This document shows positions 41,644 to 53,309 of a stretch of 64,000 nucleotides of DNA, piece by piece. How positions within the stretch are numbered: position 1 is the stretch's first letter; the number at the start of each line of letters is the position of its first letter. Position numbers and translations under genes: made by a program. Source of the DNA: Clavelina lepadiformis (taxonomy: Eukaryota; Chordata; Ascidiacea; Aplousobranchia; Clavelinidae); assembly GCF_947623445.1 (NCBI RefSeq), contig NC_135248.1, positions 2,108,001 to 2,172,000 on the forward strand, read 5' to 3'. The notes beneath the pieces are model-generated. The model saw only the letters and a list, made by a program, of their open reading frames with translations. It was not told the DNA's origin and made no database searches.

Positions 41644-44600
41644 TCATATTCTGCTAGTTGTGTGCCCAGAACTTCTCCCTCCTCGAGCGGCAGGATTTTC
41701 AGAGCCTCGCCGAATCCACTTCATGGTCTGCTCCTCCAGCCTGTTTGCGGGCTGGTAGTTGGCGTTTCTGTTTCTCAGGTCCTCATCGGCACATTTGCTG
41801 GAAAATCGTGAAACGTTGTAAGTTGTTGATGGGATCGAATGCCCGGATGATAGTACCGGGCGCAATTACGAAACAATTGTCTTACCTGAAATATCTTCCA
41901 GAAACAGCTTCCAGCTCCGGAGCGATTGCGCAGTAAATAGATGTCTGTGCGCCCTCCTGTGGGGATGCGTAGACTTTGCGTTCCAAGCACAAACAGCAGC
42001 TGGTGAAGATGCAATTAACAGAGCAGGAATGTTTTTTTGCTCGCAGCAAACCCGGGTTTAAGCAATTGCACGTCACATTGGAACCTTGCATGGAAAAGGA
42101 AACAGTTTACGAACAAGCTATTCAGAGAATTTGTATCTTACTACTTATCATATCTTACCGCGAAGTCTGTCGGCTAGTGTTAGACAGTGATATACGTTTG
42201 CCAGTTTAGTTTGTAAGTACATGGTGCAGGGCGAGTAGTTGTGAACATGCATCCAATCTTCTTCCCTCATTCTAGCAAGTTTATGAGCACTAGACGTAAC
42301 AATGACTATGCGACTTGAACCTTCGCCTCTTAAACCGGTTCTCTGTAAATTTCAAGGTTGTAGGATTCCGAAAATGCAAAAAATAAGTAAAATGTTAAGA
42401 CCTTTAACAGGTCGAGAAGTAGTTCAGTTAGGAGAAAGGGTCCGATGTGATTAACGGACATTTGCCTGTCATAGCCATCAACGGTTGTAGACTGCGGGCA
42501 TCCTACAATTTCTGAAATAGGAACTTAAAATATATTTTTGAAGCATTAATAAAGTGAAATAAAAAACGGAGCAGTGTTTGTTAAACTTGAATGAAAAACG
42601 TGTTTGACAGATTTACGGGCATTACACTGTGCTGCGTTTGAAAATTTTTTTTCATAGGTCAAAGATGTTTTAACTGTTTCTGAATCGATTTTTTGCGCTG
42701 AACTCAAAAATGCAACCAGTTTTTTTCAATCAGGTCAAGTTTTTTTTCTATCACATATTTAATTATGCTAGCTTTGGTCGTTATTGTGCACAAAGAAACT
42801 AATTTCTGGGGTAGCTTAATTGGTCATGCATGTTGTCAATTTTCGCAAGATGGTATTTTTATTTGAATGTAAGGTTTTTGCAATGACAGCCATTTTAAAT
42901 ACTACAAAAATATAATGACACAGTTGAAATAAAGGCACTTACAACTAACCAAGAAAGCTTCCTAACACATAAATTTGTTCAACGGCGCTCAACCTAAAAG
43001 TAGAAGTTAATATGTTACATTATAGACACGTAAACACTTAACATCACAAATGTGTTTTAAATGTGAAATACTTGCAAACATCAATGTGTGAAATAAAAAC
43101 GAAGTGTTCAAAATAGCTTAACACAGAAAGCGTTGTGCGGCACATGATGATATTACGACATTAAATGCAATAACAATATAAATACAAATGATTTATGCTG
43201 ACAAAAAGTGTTGCTTCAAAGATTTTCTTCTATGTGTGGTGTTGGGAAGATCTCTTTTTAAGCACCAACAGTAATCTGCAAGCATGTTTACATCCCAGCA
43301 TCCTTGGTACCTTTCTTCCATATGGCGAAGGTCTTGGTGGAATCTCTCTCCCTGTTCTTCGCTGTAGTCACCACAGTTGTCAGGAAAGTAATCTAAATGC
43401 GAACTCAGAAAGTGCATTTTCACAGACATCCGGGCTCCAAGGGATTGAAAACTTTCAAGCAGCTCTTTAACCTGTGCTTCATAATCAGGGATTCTATGCT
43501 TTCCAAGGAAGTTTGAAATTACTGCTCGAAATCCTGTCCATGCTCTTTTTTCTACTGCACTCATGTGTGCAGTAAAACCTTCGTCTTTCATCAGCTCACG
43601 GATCTATAGCCCATCAAAGACTCCTGCTCGTAGCTTCGCTTCAGAGATGCGGGGAAATTTCATTTGTAAGAACTTGAAGGTTGGGCCATCTTTATCAAGT
43701 GCTTTGGTATAGTTTTTCATGAGACCAAGTTTAATGTGGAGAGGTGGCAAAAGAATATTTTGTGGATCAACTAAGTAAGCAAATTTGACATTTTTAAAAC
43801 CAGGTGTAAAACTTGTTCTGGGTAGCCAGCTAATTTGTGTGTAGTGGCGATCATCAGCCCTCGAGTCCCACAGACACAAAAAACATGGATGTTTAGTGTA
43901 ACCGGCCTGTAACCCAAGAAGTATTGAAATCATTTTTAAGTCACCACATATTTTCCATTTGTGTTGGCTATACTGAAGAGATTTCAAAAGGTATTTCATG
44001 TCTTCATAGCATTCAGTGAGCTTCACTGAATGTCCAACAGGAACAGAACCAATCTTATTGCCATTGTGTAGTAATACTACCTTCAAACTCTTTACAGATG
44101 AGTCCAAAAACAATCGCCATTCTGCCGAACTGTATACTATGCCCAAAGCTGATATTAATCCTGAAACATCTTGACATCATCTAGGGAATGGTCTTCGTCA
44201 TAATTGAAATATTTTCTAAACTATTTATCTTCATACCGATACCAGAAATATGTGGTGCATGGAGCTAGCAAGTTGTTCTCACGTAGTCGTGATCCTAGGA
44301 GCTGAGCGGATTCTTTGGTGAGATTTAAATCTCGGGTTAGGTCATTCAGCTCAAGCTGTGTAAGAGGCTTCGGTTGACTTGTACTTTGCTCTGCATCCCA
44401 TGTGTCTTGTTCACTTGCTTTGCTCGCTGCAGATGAACAACACTCCATTTCACTTATTTCTCCAGGTGGTTCTGGAACAGGAATACCAGGGCCATGTGGT
44501 ACTGGTTTCATGGCTGAAGGAACATCAGGGTACTTCACATGTTGTTTGTTCTTCCGGTTTATTCCTAAAATGAAAAAGAACACTTTTACTCTTAAATCAA

Positions 44601-47600
44601 GCAATTAATGAAAATGCCTCCATACAGTGCAAGTATCAGCATACCTTGTAAGTTGGTCATGCAAAAATAACAATCAGTGACATGGTCTTTTCCTTCTCTC
44701 CATATCATAGGAATACCGAAAGGAAGGCTCTTTATTTTCTTTAGGCTCCATAATCTCAAGTTTTCAACGCATGCTCTACAACATATGTGCGGAGCAAATG
44801 CCTTGTCCTGATTGCCTAGTTTTACTCCAAAATACGCATAATATGCTTTTTTAACAAACTGCGTAATTTTTGCTTGGCGACTGCGCAGGGTGACCTTGCC
44901 ACATATGTAACAGAACCTGTCTGGATCATTTTTGCACTTTCTCATTGTACTGTAAAAACAAATCATCTAAACTGCACACTAAACTAGCCTGTAAAAACAA
45001 GTTCAGATGTTTAACTTTTCAAGCACCAGGTGTATTCGTTATGTTCTTCTCATTGTGATGTCACTGAAGTTTCATCAAAACTTAATTCAAAAACTAAATC
45101 ATTTTTATGACACCACAAATCTCAATCGCAAACGCTGAAAGCTGAAGTTGTCAAAAATTTCAAACGCAATTTGCCAAAAAACTAGACCTGATTGAAGAAA
45201 ACGGATAACAGTTTTGGATTCAGCATCAAAAAGTACACTAAGAACCGTCAATACTTTATTAACCTAAAAATTAACGCAGCACAGTGTTATTGATGAGCAC
45301 ATCAAGACGGCGTTCGTTGTTGTTTATTTCTCTTGCAAACTCAAAGACCGACGCCAATGAAGCCAGATCCAATTCTTTCACCAATATATCGGCGTCGGGA
45401 TGCTTCTCGAGCATCTACATGTTAAATAATTGGGTTATTAAACGTCCAGACAAAATTTGTATTTATTTTGAAGCCTAAAACCAACCTTTGACCTGGCTTC
45501 CTCTCCGGCGTCAGTTTTACGACAGGTCATGATCACTCTAGCTCCCCTACCGGCAAGATCAAGAGCTGTTTCATATCCGATTCCTTGGTTTGCTCCGGTG
45601 ATGACAACAGTCTTGCGGTCCACCCTCACATCTGATCGCACCCAACCCCCTGAAGCCGATTGGGGCTTTTGTGCTAAACCAAAATACTCCTACGTCACAA
45701 TTTCATGAGTGGAAGAAGCCTTGTGAAATTATCCCTTACTTACCAGCTAATGGTGTGTACTGTAGTCTACGTGCAAAAGTTGTTAGACAATCCGCCCATA
45801 GACTTCTGGGTGGAGAGCTTGGGAGATTTTCCTGACTGTCTGTGGGAGCAGTTGGTGGCGCACTTTCCGCAACTTGCGCGGTTGGGAGCAAACTTTTTCG
45901 GAGCAATTTTTCCGTCCATTCCATCAGTTTCACTGCATCTTGAACGTTGGCGCTTCTGTTGTTAAGCTTTTCCTCGACGCATTTGCTGGAAAATTACGGG
46001 GGAGTATGACGAGTTTCGGGACAAAAAAATTAAATTGGATCGAAGCATGCACGATAATAAACTGTTGTTCTCGCACAAAATTATTACCGGGTAATATGTC
46101 AGCGGGCAACCATAAAAGCAATAAAAAAATTTCTTATACTTCTCTCACCTGAAATATCCTCCAGACACAGTCTCCAGCTCCGGAGCGATTGCGCAGTAAA
46201 TAGACGTCTGTGCGCCCTCTTGCGGAGATACGTAAACTTTGCGGTCCAAGCACAAACAGCAGCTCGCGAAGACGCAATTAACAGAGCAGGGATAATTTTG
46301 TCCTCGCACCCAACCCGGGTTCACGCAATTAATCGTTACATAAGCTGGCACGGGAAATAAATAAGTTAATGCTTTATGAACTGGCTAATTGGGTACTTCA
46401 CCCCAGCCACGTCTTACTTCTATGTCTGTGGGCGAGTTCTAGACAGTGGTAGACGTTTGCCAGTTTAGTTTGTAAGTACATGGTGCAGGGCGAGTAGTTG
46501 TGGACATGCATTCTATCATCTTCTCTCATTCTACCAAGTTTGTGGGTACTAGACGTCACAATAACAATGCGACTCGTAACTCCTTCCCTTGCTCCAGTTC
46601 TCTGCAAATTTGAAGGTTTTAAGATGGGTGTTTTAGAGTAGGAAACAGATCAACTTGAATGTTAAGACCTTTAGCAAGTCGAGAAGCAGGTCAGTTAGGA
46701 GAAAGTGTCCGATGTGATTGACGGACATTTGCCTGTCATAGCCGTCAACGGTTGTAGACTTCGGGCATCCTACGATTTCTGAAATAGGATATTTTTTAAA
46801 ACATGAAATGACTGAGTAAGCCAGAAAGCAAACGTTGTGTGGCGAAGCAGTCCGAAAATCGAACCTAGCTGTAACAACCTAGGTACATCTATACCGGTAT
46901 TATTGATGAGCACATCAAGGCGGCGTTCGCTGGCGTTTATTTCTCTTGCAACCTTGCGGACAGAGGCCAATGAAGCCAGATCCAATTCTTTCACCAATAT
47001 ATCGGCGTCAGAATGTTTGCGTAGTATCTACATGTTGAAAAAGTAGCGTCTTAAACGTATAATTTTTAAAGACAAATTGTTCTTTATGTTTTTAAGCCTA
47101 AAACCAACCTTTGACCTGGCTTCCTCTCCGGCGTCAGTTCTACGACAGGTTATGATCACTCTTGCTCCCCTACCGGCAAGATCAAGAGCTGTTTCATATC
47201 CGATTCCTTGATCTCCACCGGTGATGACAACAGTTTTACCTTCCACCCTCACGTCGGATCGTACCCAACCTCCTGAAGCCGATCTAGGCTGTTCTTCTAC
47301 ACAAAAGACAGTTCAATAAGCTAGTCTTCTTATCTGAAGCGAACATCCAGGAAAGACAGGTCTTAACAGAATGCAGGCTTGAATGGTCTGTGTCTAGCAA
47401 ATTATGTATGGAAGTTGCTTAAGGTAAACGTAACTGGAACTCTTCGCTCACCAGCAGTCATGCAGCCACTTTGACGTATCCGTAACATATTTGCCCAACA
47501 ATCCGTCAACAAATGTTCTGTTGGAGTACTTGGCGGGCTTTGTCGATTATTATCCACAGTCAAAGTGCTTCCCACACTTTGCTTCCCACACTTTGGTTTA

Positions 47601-49104
47601 ATCGCGAAACTAGTGTTTGCCAGACTAGCGTTTGCCAATCCGGCGCTTGCAAAACTTGGCCGATTTCCTGCGGTTAAAGTGTCTGGCGGATTTTCTCGGA
47701 CCCATCGTTCACTCTTTTCCCACAGTCTTATTGCAGGCTGAGTGTGGCTGTTTTGGTTGAGAATTTCTTCTTCCATGCACTTGCTGAATGAAGGTGAAGT
47801 TAGGCTTGCCGTCAAAACCACACGGCTAACCATGAGCAATGAAAAATTTGTCACGTCTTACCTGAAATATTTTCCAGAAACTCGCTCCAGCTCCGGAGCG
47901 ATTGCGCAGTAAATAGACGTCTGTGCGCCCTCTTGCGGAGATACGTAAACTTTCCGGTCCAAGCACAAACAGCAGCTCGCGAAGAAGCAATTAACAGAGC
48001 AGGAATATCCCCTCCCTCGTACCACACCAGGGTTTACGCAATTAGCCGTTACGTAAGAACCTTAAAAGGAAAATTAACTGTTTGCAAAGTGTGTTTTTTC
48101 CACGCAAGGCAACATCTTACTTTGAAGTCTGGCGTCAAGCCTCAGGCAGTGATAAACGTTTGCCAGCTTGGTTTGAAAGTACATGATTAAAGGCAAGTAG
48201 CTGTTATCATGCATCATATCATCCTCCTTCATTGTACCCAGTTTGTAGGTGCTAGACGAAACAATGATTATGCGACTTGATTCGACGCTTGAACCGGTTT
48301 TCTGTGAAATAAAAGGTTGGAAGATTCGTAGGTTGAAACTCGAACGATTACATTTTAACTTAAGACCTTTAGCAAGTCGAGAAGTAGTTCAGTTAGGAGA
48401 AAGTGCCCGATGTGATTGACGGACATTTGCCTGTCATAGCCATCAACGGTTGTAGACTTCGGGCATGCTACGATTTCTGAAACATGACATTTTAAAAACA
48501 TGAAATGAGTACGAAAACCACTAAGTAAACAGACAATTGACCGTAGCAATGTCAAAACATGTCGTAGTCATCATCGCAGTAGTAATAGGCCTACATGTTT
48601 ACCGGCATTATTGATGAGCACGTCAAGGCGATTTTCATTGTCGTTTATTTCTCTTGCAACCTCACGGACAGAGGCCAATGAAGCCAGATCCAATTCTTTC
48701 ACCAAAACATCGGCGTCTTGATGTTTGCGTAGTATCTGCATGTAAACAAGTAGCGCTTTATTAAACGTGTAATCTTCCGAAGAAAAGTCGTTTCTTAGGT
48801 CTAAAACCAACCTTTGACCTGGCTTCCTCTCCGGCGTCAGTTCTACGACAGGTCATGATCACTCTTGCTCCCCTACCGGCAAGATCAAGAGCTGTTTCAT
48901 ACCCGATTCCTTGATTTGCTCCAGTGATGACGACTGTTTTACTTTCCATCCTCACGTCGGATCGCACCCAACCTCCTGAAGCCGACCTAGGTTGTTCTTC
49001 AAAACAATAGAGGTTGATATAATTCACGGGCTTCGTAGGGCAAGCAGAGAAACTTCCTAATCTAACCATTTGAATTTTTATACTCTCATAAACCTACCTG
49101 CCAT
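41644..49104 (-). CDS. Predicted triple-SDR fusion gene, third domain split by a transposon
   Basis: Module A exons: 49098-49104, 48812-48996, 48603-48735, 48367-48476, 48121-48301, 47862-48060 and linker 47452-47783. Module B: 47109-47296, 46895-47027, 46669-46778, 46418-46601, 46149-46344 and linker 45744-45985. Module C: 45486-45673, 45290-45414 plus 42617-42624 (one 133-nt exon split by a transposon), 42402-42511, 42159-42342, 41886-42084 and 41644-41797. Modules B and C have no ATG in their first exon and no tiny exon 1. Instead each upstream linker ends in a phase-1 donor (GACTGCTG|GTGAGC; TTAGCTG|GTAAGTAAG) before its stop, fitting the next acceptor. The sum is 3168 nt, or 1055 aa. Each module keeps TG.xxGIG, VSS/VTSS and Y(F/L)QTK; NNAG is NNAE or NNTE. 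The split exon should inactivate module C in this allele. Separate operon genes are the alternative. Confidence 0.72.
42625..45286 (-). mobile_element. CACTG-terminated (CMC/EnSpm-like) DNA transposon, 2.66 kb
   Basis: The ends are exact inverted repeats CACTGTGCTGCGTT (42625-42638 and 45273-45286). Subterminal regions also match in inverse (TTCAATCAGGTC(A/T)AGTTTTTT near 42726-42750 and 45180-45205). A TTA duplication flanks it (42622-42624 and 45287-45289). Removing the element and one TTA restores the uninterrupted 133-nt SDR exon. CACTG ends with a 3-bp duplication point to the CMC/EnSpm group; the assignment is inferred. It encodes a transposase-like gene at 43193-44966 on the minus strand. 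The clean ends suggest a recent insertion. Confidence 0.88.
43193..44966 (-). pseudogene. Transposase-like gene of the CACTG element
   Basis: Four minus-strand open segments. 44592-44966 has paired cysteines (CYICGK, HICCRAC, CYFCMTN) of a zinc-binding head. A donor CTTACAAG|GTATGC and an acceptor TTTTAG lead in frame to 44221-44604, with [14 protein letters not shown]. 43604-44146 has [29 protein letters not shown] and [10 protein letters not shown]. 43193-43591 has [20 protein letters not shown] and [10 protein letters not shown]. This architecture is common in uncharacterised proteins of cnidarians and arthropods. CGDL and the C..C...D block recall Tnp2-type CACTA transposases, by inference only. 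The frame is interrupted between segments, so this copy is probably inactive. Confidence 0.7.
47600..47660 (-). repeat. 15-bp in-frame repeats in SDR linker exon
   Basis: Three consecutive 15-bp units (+ strand GTTTGCCAGACTAGC, GTTTGCCAATCCGGC, GCTTGCAAAACTTGG) encode the A-N-(T/A)-S/L rich stretch [17 protein letters not shown] second short duplication (GCTTCCCACACTTTG twice) lies at about 47570-47600. The linker between modules A and B seems to have grown by slippage while staying in frame. Confidence 0.7.
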
Positions 49105-49406
49105 GGAGCTAGTTTTGAAATCGAATGACGAAAGAAAAACTCTTTTTGTAGAAAACTAACAAAAACTAGTATGTTAAAACAACAGCTTCTCGTTGTGGTC
49201 AATGCTGCAGACAAGACCTATTAAAATACTCACAACTTCGTCAACGCTTAAAAACAGCTAAGACATAATAAGTCAAAAACATGATAAATACAAAGCGCAC
49301 AACACTATAGTTTAGCAGCTGCGCTATACCACGTCTTACCATACAGCACAATGCAAAGATACTTAAAAGTTTAACTCGTTCTTTGCCTAAAAGAAGCAGC
49401 CCAATT

Positions 49407-49660
49407 CCTTTTATTACGAGCGATGGAATGTTAGGCGTTCGGTGATTATATAATTGCGACGGAGGAGGAGAAACGCTTGAAATGCGTGAGGCAATAAACG
49501 CTGTGCGTGGGGAGACTGGAGGGTGCTGCAAAGTAAGGAATAAGTAAAACAAGCGCTAAGAAAAAACTGGACAAATGAATCAATAAGCTTTGAAAGTGAA
49601 AATAATAATTACTGAAACATGAAAGAAGGAAAATGAACCTTCTAAGCACCGTTAACGGCA
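49407..49660 (-). promoter_or_regulatory. Shared upstream block of the fused SDR gene
   Basis: Homologue of 32572-32880 and 39929-40170, about 300 bp upstream of the module A ATG. It retains gene-strand AATAAAAGGAATTGGG and the pyrimidine tract before TTTGCAG. No such block lies in front of modules B or C, which fits one transcript starting only here. Confidence 0.5.
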
Positions 49661-49857
49661 GTTTGTTTGCTAGATGTTATACTCTTTGCTTGGAAGTCAT
49701 TTGATGGATAGTTGCCCTATGTTTGTTGATAAATTATATTTTTGGTCGATTGTGTTCAGTTAGACAGAATTGAGCTGCGTTCGAGGACCAAAATAACCAC
49801 CAAAATATAATGCTTGCCGCGGAATCTAGATAACTTTAAAGTTTAAGCTATCTGTTG

Positions 49858-49926
49858 TCCTCATTATATTGGTGACTGTTGAGTATCGCCGCCTATCACG
49901 TGGAAGGCCAGAGGTCGACTTCGACT
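49858..49926 (+). pseudogene. Degenerate tRNA-Asp-like sequence
   Basis: It keeps TCCTCATTATATTGGTGA and GAGTATCGCCGCCTATCACG, recognisably the 5' half and anticodon arm of tRNA-Asp. The T arm (GGTCGACTTCGAC) is decayed. It is not expected to fold as a working tRNA. Confidence 0.6.
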
Positions 49927-50264
49927 TTTTGTTTTGATTTTCGAAACGGGACATAACGCAACTTTTCCTCCTTTCAATGTATTTTTTGTTTCTGAATTAG
50001 CTCATAAAGCGTAGAGCAAGTCCAAAAACAAGTTGTTCTTACATCAAAAAGTAATTGTCTGTAAATATAGCCTACCAGTGAAAGGACCTATACAAATATG
50101 CAATATTTAAGCAAGTAGTTTCCATAAGTAAGTTTCAAAATAGCAAATTTATCGCTTAATTATGTCGAAGATGGCGGTTCTTATTATGTCACAATAAAAA
50201 GAACGATAGCGGTGATGATGACTTGAATCAAGTATGAATAGAATGTTTCGTGTTACAGACAAAT

Positions 50265-50343
50265 AAAGAGCAATAGATAGAATTATAGCGCATTTAAGTG
50301 TACAACAAGAACAACCGCCCTTTTCGTCATAATAGGAGGCCAA
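50265..50343 (-). CDS. Possible isolated exon of a small membrane protein
   Basis: A minus-strand open stretch reads ASYYDEKGGCSCCTLKCAII followed by LSIALYLS, then a possible donor TCT|GTAACA. A CxCC motif placed just before a hydrophobic helix resembles LAPTM-like and related tetraspan proteins. No ATG, acceptor or further exon could be placed, so this may be chance or a relic. Confidence 0.22.
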
Positions 50344-52870
50344 ATTTGAGATACAATTTTGGCTATAAGCTTCAGTAGAATTGTCAAAGCCTTTTTGTCA
50401 TTGGACATGCGGATTAAATTTGGTACTCCCAGTGCCATGCACCAATGACAATAAAATTGTTGAAAATTAACTAATCAGTGGTGAAATCGGTTATTTAGAA
50501 CGCAGCGCTGATCAAAGTGTAACTGTTTATGGTAAAATTTTCAGATCCTGAAACCAGCGGTTTGCCGCAGGAACCAGACCAACTGATTAGACCGGGTAAC
50601 CCGGCTTATTCGCATCTCATATGTTCTGATGGAAGGTGTCTTCGGTAGATTAGTGATATCTTTGCCAGACATCTCTTAAAATGACATAATTTGCTGTAAT
50701 TGTTAATTGTTGTGTTATTTTTTGCGGAAGTCTTATTTGACCGTAATCCCTTGGCGTGCGCTGACAACCTTTATGGTGAAAGGCTTTGTGAGGTTATATC
50801 ATACATAACAAGGGCTACCCGCTAAAACCATCATTTAAGCAGATTTTTCAAAATGTGCATCTATTTTTTAAAAACTTGCTCCAGATCATGGTTCTCACAC
50901 TTTCATAAATTGATCTGTAAATCTATTATCCAGGAGATCGATAGCTTTTATCATGTCATATTTTATCGTGCACCTCGTCTTGAATCTTCTGAATTATATC
51001 GTTGTGCATATTCTTGTTTTGTTACTTTCGCAAACCCAGGTATAGCACATTGTTGTGACCTATCAATTATGTAAACTCATAAAACTATCATCTGATAACA
51101 TCCAGAACGTCTTCATTTGTGGACAGTTCCTAACAAAGCTTTTATAAAAGCCGTTCACAGTTTACATATAGCTCATTGTTTCGAGTTTAGTTTTCGGTTC
51201 TCAAGTTGATTTTCACTCATTTATTTGAGCATTTTTTCTTTCAATGGAGAAGGTGTGTACTTAATTAGATAGCATTAACCACATCATGCCCATGTTCAAA
51301 AGTGTGAGTACTGCCTATGTGTGGCTGCATCTCAGCCACAGCATTTGGCGGCCGATATCAAACAAACCACTAAAGTTATGACGGTCGTTCTTGCCCAGTC
51401 AAAACAAAACATTCATACAATATCTAATAAATTGTTTTTACGCAAAACCTGGCTTTCGTGAAGCTTCCTTTAAAGTAAAGCATGTATTTTTTAAAGATTA
51501 CTTGAATTTGCTGTCTTCGTCACGTGATTGACAAACGTGCAATTTATTTTGCTTACAACTCACTGGCGTCGCGTCTGAATATCCCGCAGAATTCAAAATT
51601 AATCGCTACAGAGATCGAGAAGAGATTTCTTGGGGAACGTTTCAGCAATTTGCTGATGATCGCTACTGAACAATGCAAATGCAAGAGAAAGGGGTAACAA
51701 GGAATCGTTCGCGCCCTTGGGGGGTGGGGATAATTAATCAACCGTATCCTCGCTCCTTCTGTTCAGCTTTACTTCACTTGCGTGATTTGCGATTGGTCCG
51801 CTTTAGAGTCTTTTTGCAATAATCAGGCGAACATATGTATTGGTTTTCCTGTGTTCATATCATGACAACCAGTTTTTGCGCATGATGTAAGTGTTTACGG
51901 TTTGTTTCAATGCACACAATGTGCGGAATTGTATGTTATTAATATCCGTATATGCGGCTTTTGATTCCTTTCATCGTTTTGAATGAGTTTGTTGTACTCG
52001 CGCTTGCTGTACACAACCTGTACGCGGCTTCTTCCCGAAGCATATATAGCGTAGCCCGTAATTTTTGGTAATTTTTCGCCTTCTAATTGACTGATTGCGT
52101 TGTAGTGATGGGAATTTGTGGCATTAGATTTTTAGTCTACGTTTTGGTTTGGCCGAGCAGGCTTTGGCTGGATTAAGTCGCAATACTCTTATATTTACAT
52201 GCAGCCGTGTTACTTTTAGTAAGTTCGTTGTGGCCAACTATCGTACTACGTTGTGAGCCTTATAACGACTCAGCTGGAAATGTCTAAAAACTGGCTGGAG
52301 ACCGTTATCTTGTTTAAATTAATTGGAACGATTGTTTTAATTCTCTGCACAACGACTTGTTAATTAGACCACGTTTTGTTTGAAAGACAATGACGTCATA
52401 TTGTTTTTCAGAAAAGACACCACAGCTCTTTTCAAGTGTTATCTGTGACCTAATTTTATTTTATCCTTATTCCGTGTGTGAAAAAAAGAAAATGTTTTTA
52501 AAAGTGACATCATATATTTCTTTTTTTCTTTAAATGCGCCTTTCCAGGAATTGCAAGAATTCATTTATCTGTTCTACACTGAGGTAACGTCTGTCTTGTT
52601 AAAGAAAATTAAGTGAACACAGTTGTTGCAGATGAGATCAACTTTGCCAAAAAGCAAATAATCAGACAACAACCAGTTCTGTAGGTAAGAATTTTAGCCC
52701 AAACTTTTTTTAAATGTGACGACAATTATCTCATTATCTCGTAAAAGTGTTTGTTCGAAGTTAGACAAAAAAGTCAGACCAGGTCTGGACTTAAGTTTGA
52801 TTTCGTTGAATAAGATGACGTTTGACAACACAACCCTGGATAATTCGATTGAGTGACAACTGATCGGTAA

Positions 52871-53150
52871 ACACAAAAATGCTGTTCGATATTAGATGCA
52901 GAAACTCAATTACGAATCAGTGGAGTAATTGATTGTCCAATTGAGTGGCAGACACGTAGGTTACAATGATTTGTGCAAGTTGAATCATGGTAAAGAATTA
53001 AAAGGAGTAAACACAAAAATGCATTTTATTTACACAGAAACTCAATTACGAATCAATTGAATAAGCACATAATGTTAAGGGACAGATATGTAGAAATGCT
53101 TGTGCAGGTAGAATCAAAGCAAAAAAAGGCGTACATCAAAATATTTTATA
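52871..53150. repeat. Two-unit tandem repeat, 140-bp period
   Basis: Units start at 52871 and 53011 with ACACAAAAATGC. Both contain CAGAAACTCAATTACGAATCA, then an AATTGA(G/A)T stretch, and GTGCA(A/G)GT(T/A)GAATCA. Divergence is substantial. It lies just upstream of the third copy of the 140-bp terminal repeat family and may belong to that element. Confidence 0.7.
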
Positions 53151-53309
53151 AAGATATGTCAACAAAAGAACGTAAAAGACTACATTTTAATTTTTTGTTT
53201 TGTTAGAACTATGACAAAGAAATTATTCGCTTGTGCACTACTTGTGTGAAGTATTACACAATAAACTCATCTGTCATAAAGACCGCGTTTGCTGGCGGTA
53301 ATTGTTAGA

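Larger units (their letters stand above)
49661..52870. other. Intergenic region right of the SDR array
   Basis: About 3.2 kb. It includes a degenerate tRNA-Asp-like relic at 49858-49926 and a possible isolated membrane-protein exon near 50265-50343 (minus). The rest is AT-rich without recognisable genes. Confidence 0.45.
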
